Assembly (NCBI GenBank): GCA_025370075.1
Contig: CP073016.1
Location: 1,488,001 to 1,552,000 of the forward strand
Reading direction: 5' to 3'
Origin: Chryseotalea sp. WA131a
Lineage (GTDB): Bacteria > Bacteroidota > Bacteroidia > Cytophagales > Cyclobacteriaceae
DNA length: 64,000 nucleotides
Shown here: positions 63,001 to 64,000 of the stretch, piece by piece
How the letters are laid out: each line of letters begins with the position of its first letter
Numbering within the stretch: position 1 is the stretch's first letter
Made by a program: the position numbers and the translations under genes
Notes under the pieces: generated by a model
The model's input: the letters and a program-made list of their open reading frames with translations, nothing else
Database searches by the model: none
What the model was told of the DNA's origin: nothing

Positions 63001-63318
63001 CTTAAATCCACCTACACCAGCTGCCTCTGTAATATCCTTAAATTTAAAGTTACCTTGGTTAAGATATAATTTATTCAACTTCTGATTGGCGGTAAAGTAG
63101 ACATCGAGTAAACCATCACCATTTACATCGCCAACGGCTACTCCGCCACCATTATAAAAATACATGTAATTAAAAATGTTAAAGTCGACTGTTTCCTTCA
63201 ATTCATTTTTAAAATCAATTCCCGATTGCGAGGAAGGTATAAGTCTAAATTTTCCTTTATTGTCATCTCCACAACCCCAAAGTACTATACCAAATAAACA
63301 AATAATAACAATGCGCAT
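60004..63318 (-). CDS. FG-GAP/VCBS repeat lipoprotein with ASPIC/UnbV domain
   Basis: 1104 residues. The signal MRIVIICLFGIVLWGCGDD gives an acylated cysteine at 16. At least ten calcium-type motifs D-x-(N/D)-x-D-G-x-x-D mark FG-GAP propeller blades (DVNGDGLLDVYF, DYDKDGDLDMFM, DFDNDGDLDLVI, DVDKDGDTDLFI, DFDGDGDIDFML and others). Between the two propellers, about 515-600, lies an ASPIC/UnbV domain (GNKFGIGTKVMLYQNG ... CMPTRGYQSSVDYRLSFG). Such lipoproteins are common beside SusC/SusD systems in Cytophagales. It abuts a paralogue (2-base gap) and GH65 (3-base gap). Surface glycan or protein binding is inferred. Confidence 0.9.
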   Translation of the reverse strand: MRIVIICLFGIVLWGCGDDNKGKFRLIPSSQSGIDFKNELKETVDFNIFNYMYFYNGGGVAVGDVNGDGLLDVYFTANQKLNKLYLNQGNFKFKDITEAAGVGGFKGWTTGVTMADVNDDGLLDIYVSYLGDYLQFKGHNQLFINEGNSADGTPKFTDRAFEFGLDLVGFSTQAAFFDYDKDGDLDMFMLNHSLHQNGTFGKSTMRSEPHTLAGDKLLRNDNGRFVNVTKGSGIYSSVLGYGLGVVVSDVNMDGWPDIYVGNDFHENDFLYINQKNGTFKDVLESSMEQTSRYTMGVDFGDFNNDGFPDLIAADMLPKDPKILKASQAEEAYDVFDFKLGFGYNYQYSRNTLQLNQQNGQFSEIGRMAGVYATDWSWSALWADLDLDGFKDIFISNGISRRSNDLDYINFITVDSIQMRINSTLTDKELELINEMPRIKIPNYLFINNHDSTFTNKSLDWGLDINSYSNGTAYADFDNDGDLDLVINNIDDEAFLYENTTIAAQEKKDIKRNFIKVVLEGNQGNKFGIGTKVMLYQNGMMQLQECMPTRGYQSSVDYRLSFGVTEKLIDSIKVIWPNDYVELVTAVKPNQILIAKQSNAKDKFNYNSLHLAQPILKEVTDEIKLPYHHRENRHVEFNREALMPHMVSTEGPAIAVADVNGDGKDDLFLGGGKWQESSLCIQTPTGKFTKSDQPVLAADSVMEDVDAIFFDADGDLDADLFVVSGGNEFASGSSETQPRLYLNNGKGDFEKTTDYLPTLQFTHACVAPADVDKDGDTDLFIGSRAIPWKYGELPDSYLLINDGKGHFTISKQKELSELGLIKYAQWTDLDNDSDLDLIIAGEWMPITILKNNKGDLSKLDIEGCGLENTFGWWNTINATDFDGDGDIDFMLGNLGLNSKLKATTQYPIQMYVSDFDDNGSTEQILTQFIEGVEYPIATRDELTKQLPGLKKKFLSYKKFSESTFKEVVSTDQIANAKKYKATEFRSVFVENLGKMKFEVKPLPKAAQVAPIMATIREDFNGDQLMDFYIAGNFYPSNIQLGRYDALLGEIMINKSNGNFKALSPIQTGVSIIGEIRNIKRIVINNQVHFLAVRNNDTVKFFKLTK

Positions 63319-63320
63319 AC

Positions 63321-64000
63321 TTATCTCTTTTCAAATAGCTTAACGCTATCGTTGTTTCTAATAAAAATCAATTTACTTCCTTTTGCCGTTCTTAGTTTAG
63401 CAAGGTGTCGCACCTCACCCTTTATGTTAATGCCTGATATGGAGGGACTCACTGATTTAAAATTGCCTTTTCCATCAGAGATTAAAGCTAAACCATGTAA
63501 GGCATCGTAGCGACCAATCTCAGGCTTTACCGAAAACAAATTACCAGCTAAGACAATTTCCTCTACTTGATCATTGTTCAAATCAATCGTTTCAACTGCA
63601 TACACAGGAGAAACTTGCACCTCCACAGGTAAACTATTTAGAGAAAACCCATTCTTTCCATTATTGATCAACACTGATGTTTGTGGGTGATTGAAGGAGA
63701 GTTTAGTGGCATTTGCTAACTGCTTTTCATCAAAAACTTCACCCAACTTTTTACCAGCATAATCTTTATAATAAACAAAATTCTTCTTTAAAGACGGCAT
63801 TTGCTTAATGATATCTTGGCGCAAAGCGGCTGGGTATTCATTCCCATTGTTGAAATAGGCAAATATTGGATCAATGGAACCGTTTTGGTCAAAATCACTG
63901 ACATAAAGATTTACAGGTTCTGTTGGTGTTGGTTTAAATCGAGAGTTTAGACCTAAATTACCTAAAATGAAATCTTCATCACCATCAGCATCCACATCAA
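63321..64000 (-). CDS. second FG-GAP/ASPIC-type protein, C-terminal part (runs off right edge)
   Basis: The last 226 codons are visible, open to the window edge. They start in a DVDADGDEDFILGNLGLNSR blade and end in IRNNDSVKLFEKR. They align throughout with the end of the neighbouring 1104-residue protein (FMLGNLGLNSKLK ... VRNNDTVKFFKLTK), sharing YVSDFD-NGS, GRYDAL-G and a GE-R segment. The two are tandem paralogues that have diverged considerably. The N-terminal domains and start lie outside the window. The gene ends 2 bases before its paralogue starts, so they are co-transcribed. Confidence 0.88.
   Translation of the reverse strand, partial: DVDADGDEDFILGNLGLNSRFKPTPTEPVNLYVSDFDQNGSIDPIFAYFNNGNEYPAALRQDIIKQMPSLKKNFVYYKDYAGKKLGEVFDEKQLANATKLSFNHPQTSVLINNGKNGFSLNSLPVEVQVSPVYAVETIDLNNDQVEEIVLAGNLFSVKPEIGRYDALHGLALISDGKGNFKSVSPSISGINIKGEVRHLAKLRTAKGSKLIFIRNNDSVKLFEKR

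Noticed and set aside
1..64000. tRNA, rRNA, CRISPR arrays, replication origin
   Set aside because: I looked in the intergenic gaps and saw no cloverleaf-like, rRNA-like, regularly spaced repeat or DnaA-box cluster.

Overview
The window reads as chromosome of a Bacteroidota bacterium, most likely a Cytophagales relative. Supporting signs are a secreted protein with a type IX secretion C-terminal sorting domain, a PorE-type TPR/PD40/OmpA protein, FG-GAP/ASPIC lipoproteins, DUF3667, DUF1987 (SiaC) and DUF2490 genes, a MenC start, a fused mutase of the IcmF type, and at least one promoter of the Bacteroidota form (TTG-N19-TANNTTTG). I found no rRNA, tRNA or CRISPR array.

1-10,800 holds housekeeping and accessory genes: the start of menC, queA, a PorE-like envelope protein, then a decaying locus at 4,042-6,805. 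That locus has a broken translocase/cyclic-nucleotide-binding protein, an intact TIR/DUF4062 protein and scraps of an nSTAND-type NTPase. DUF1295, MaoC, SRPBCC, SET, DUF952 and subclass B1 metallo-beta-lactamase genes follow.

11,164-22,303 is the most system-like block: nine genes on one strand. They are cheR, cheB, a membrane GAF protein, a Cache-HAMP-GAF-PAS-PAS-SpoIIE phosphatase, a SiaB-type kinase, a SiaC-type phosphoprotein, a TerB-like/ABC transporter fusion, a lipoprotein and a small secreted protein. The phosphatase/kinase/phosphoprotein trio matches the SiaABC partner switch, but the diguanylate cyclase SiaD is absent and an ABC transporter sits in the next position.

22,590-47,560 is mixed: an esterase, an ECF sigma factor with a small membrane partner, a RAYT transposase relic with 56-bp direct repeats, a large beta-propeller T9SS protein, ffh, divergent moeA/moaC, a phospholipase C/S1-P1-type protein, GT39 and GtrA membrane proteins, the IcmF-like mutase, an M28 peptidase, a class C serine hydrolase, a 7TM-type histidine kinase, a truncated DUF3667 gene, an ISAs1 relic and an Lhr-like helicase.

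47,587-52,119 is a carotenoid locus: a MerR regulator with the cobalamin photoreceptor motifs of CarH/LitR, an ECF sigma factor behind a near-ideal promoter surrounded by repeated operator-like motifs, then crtI, crtB and idi. An acyl-CoA desaturase, a DUF2490 protein and a two-gene ABC exporter follow. The right end (56,604-64,000) is a compact minus-strand operon of a vanadium haloperoxidase-like lipoprotein, a GH65 enzyme and two tandem FG-GAP/ASPIC lipoproteins, the last running off the window.
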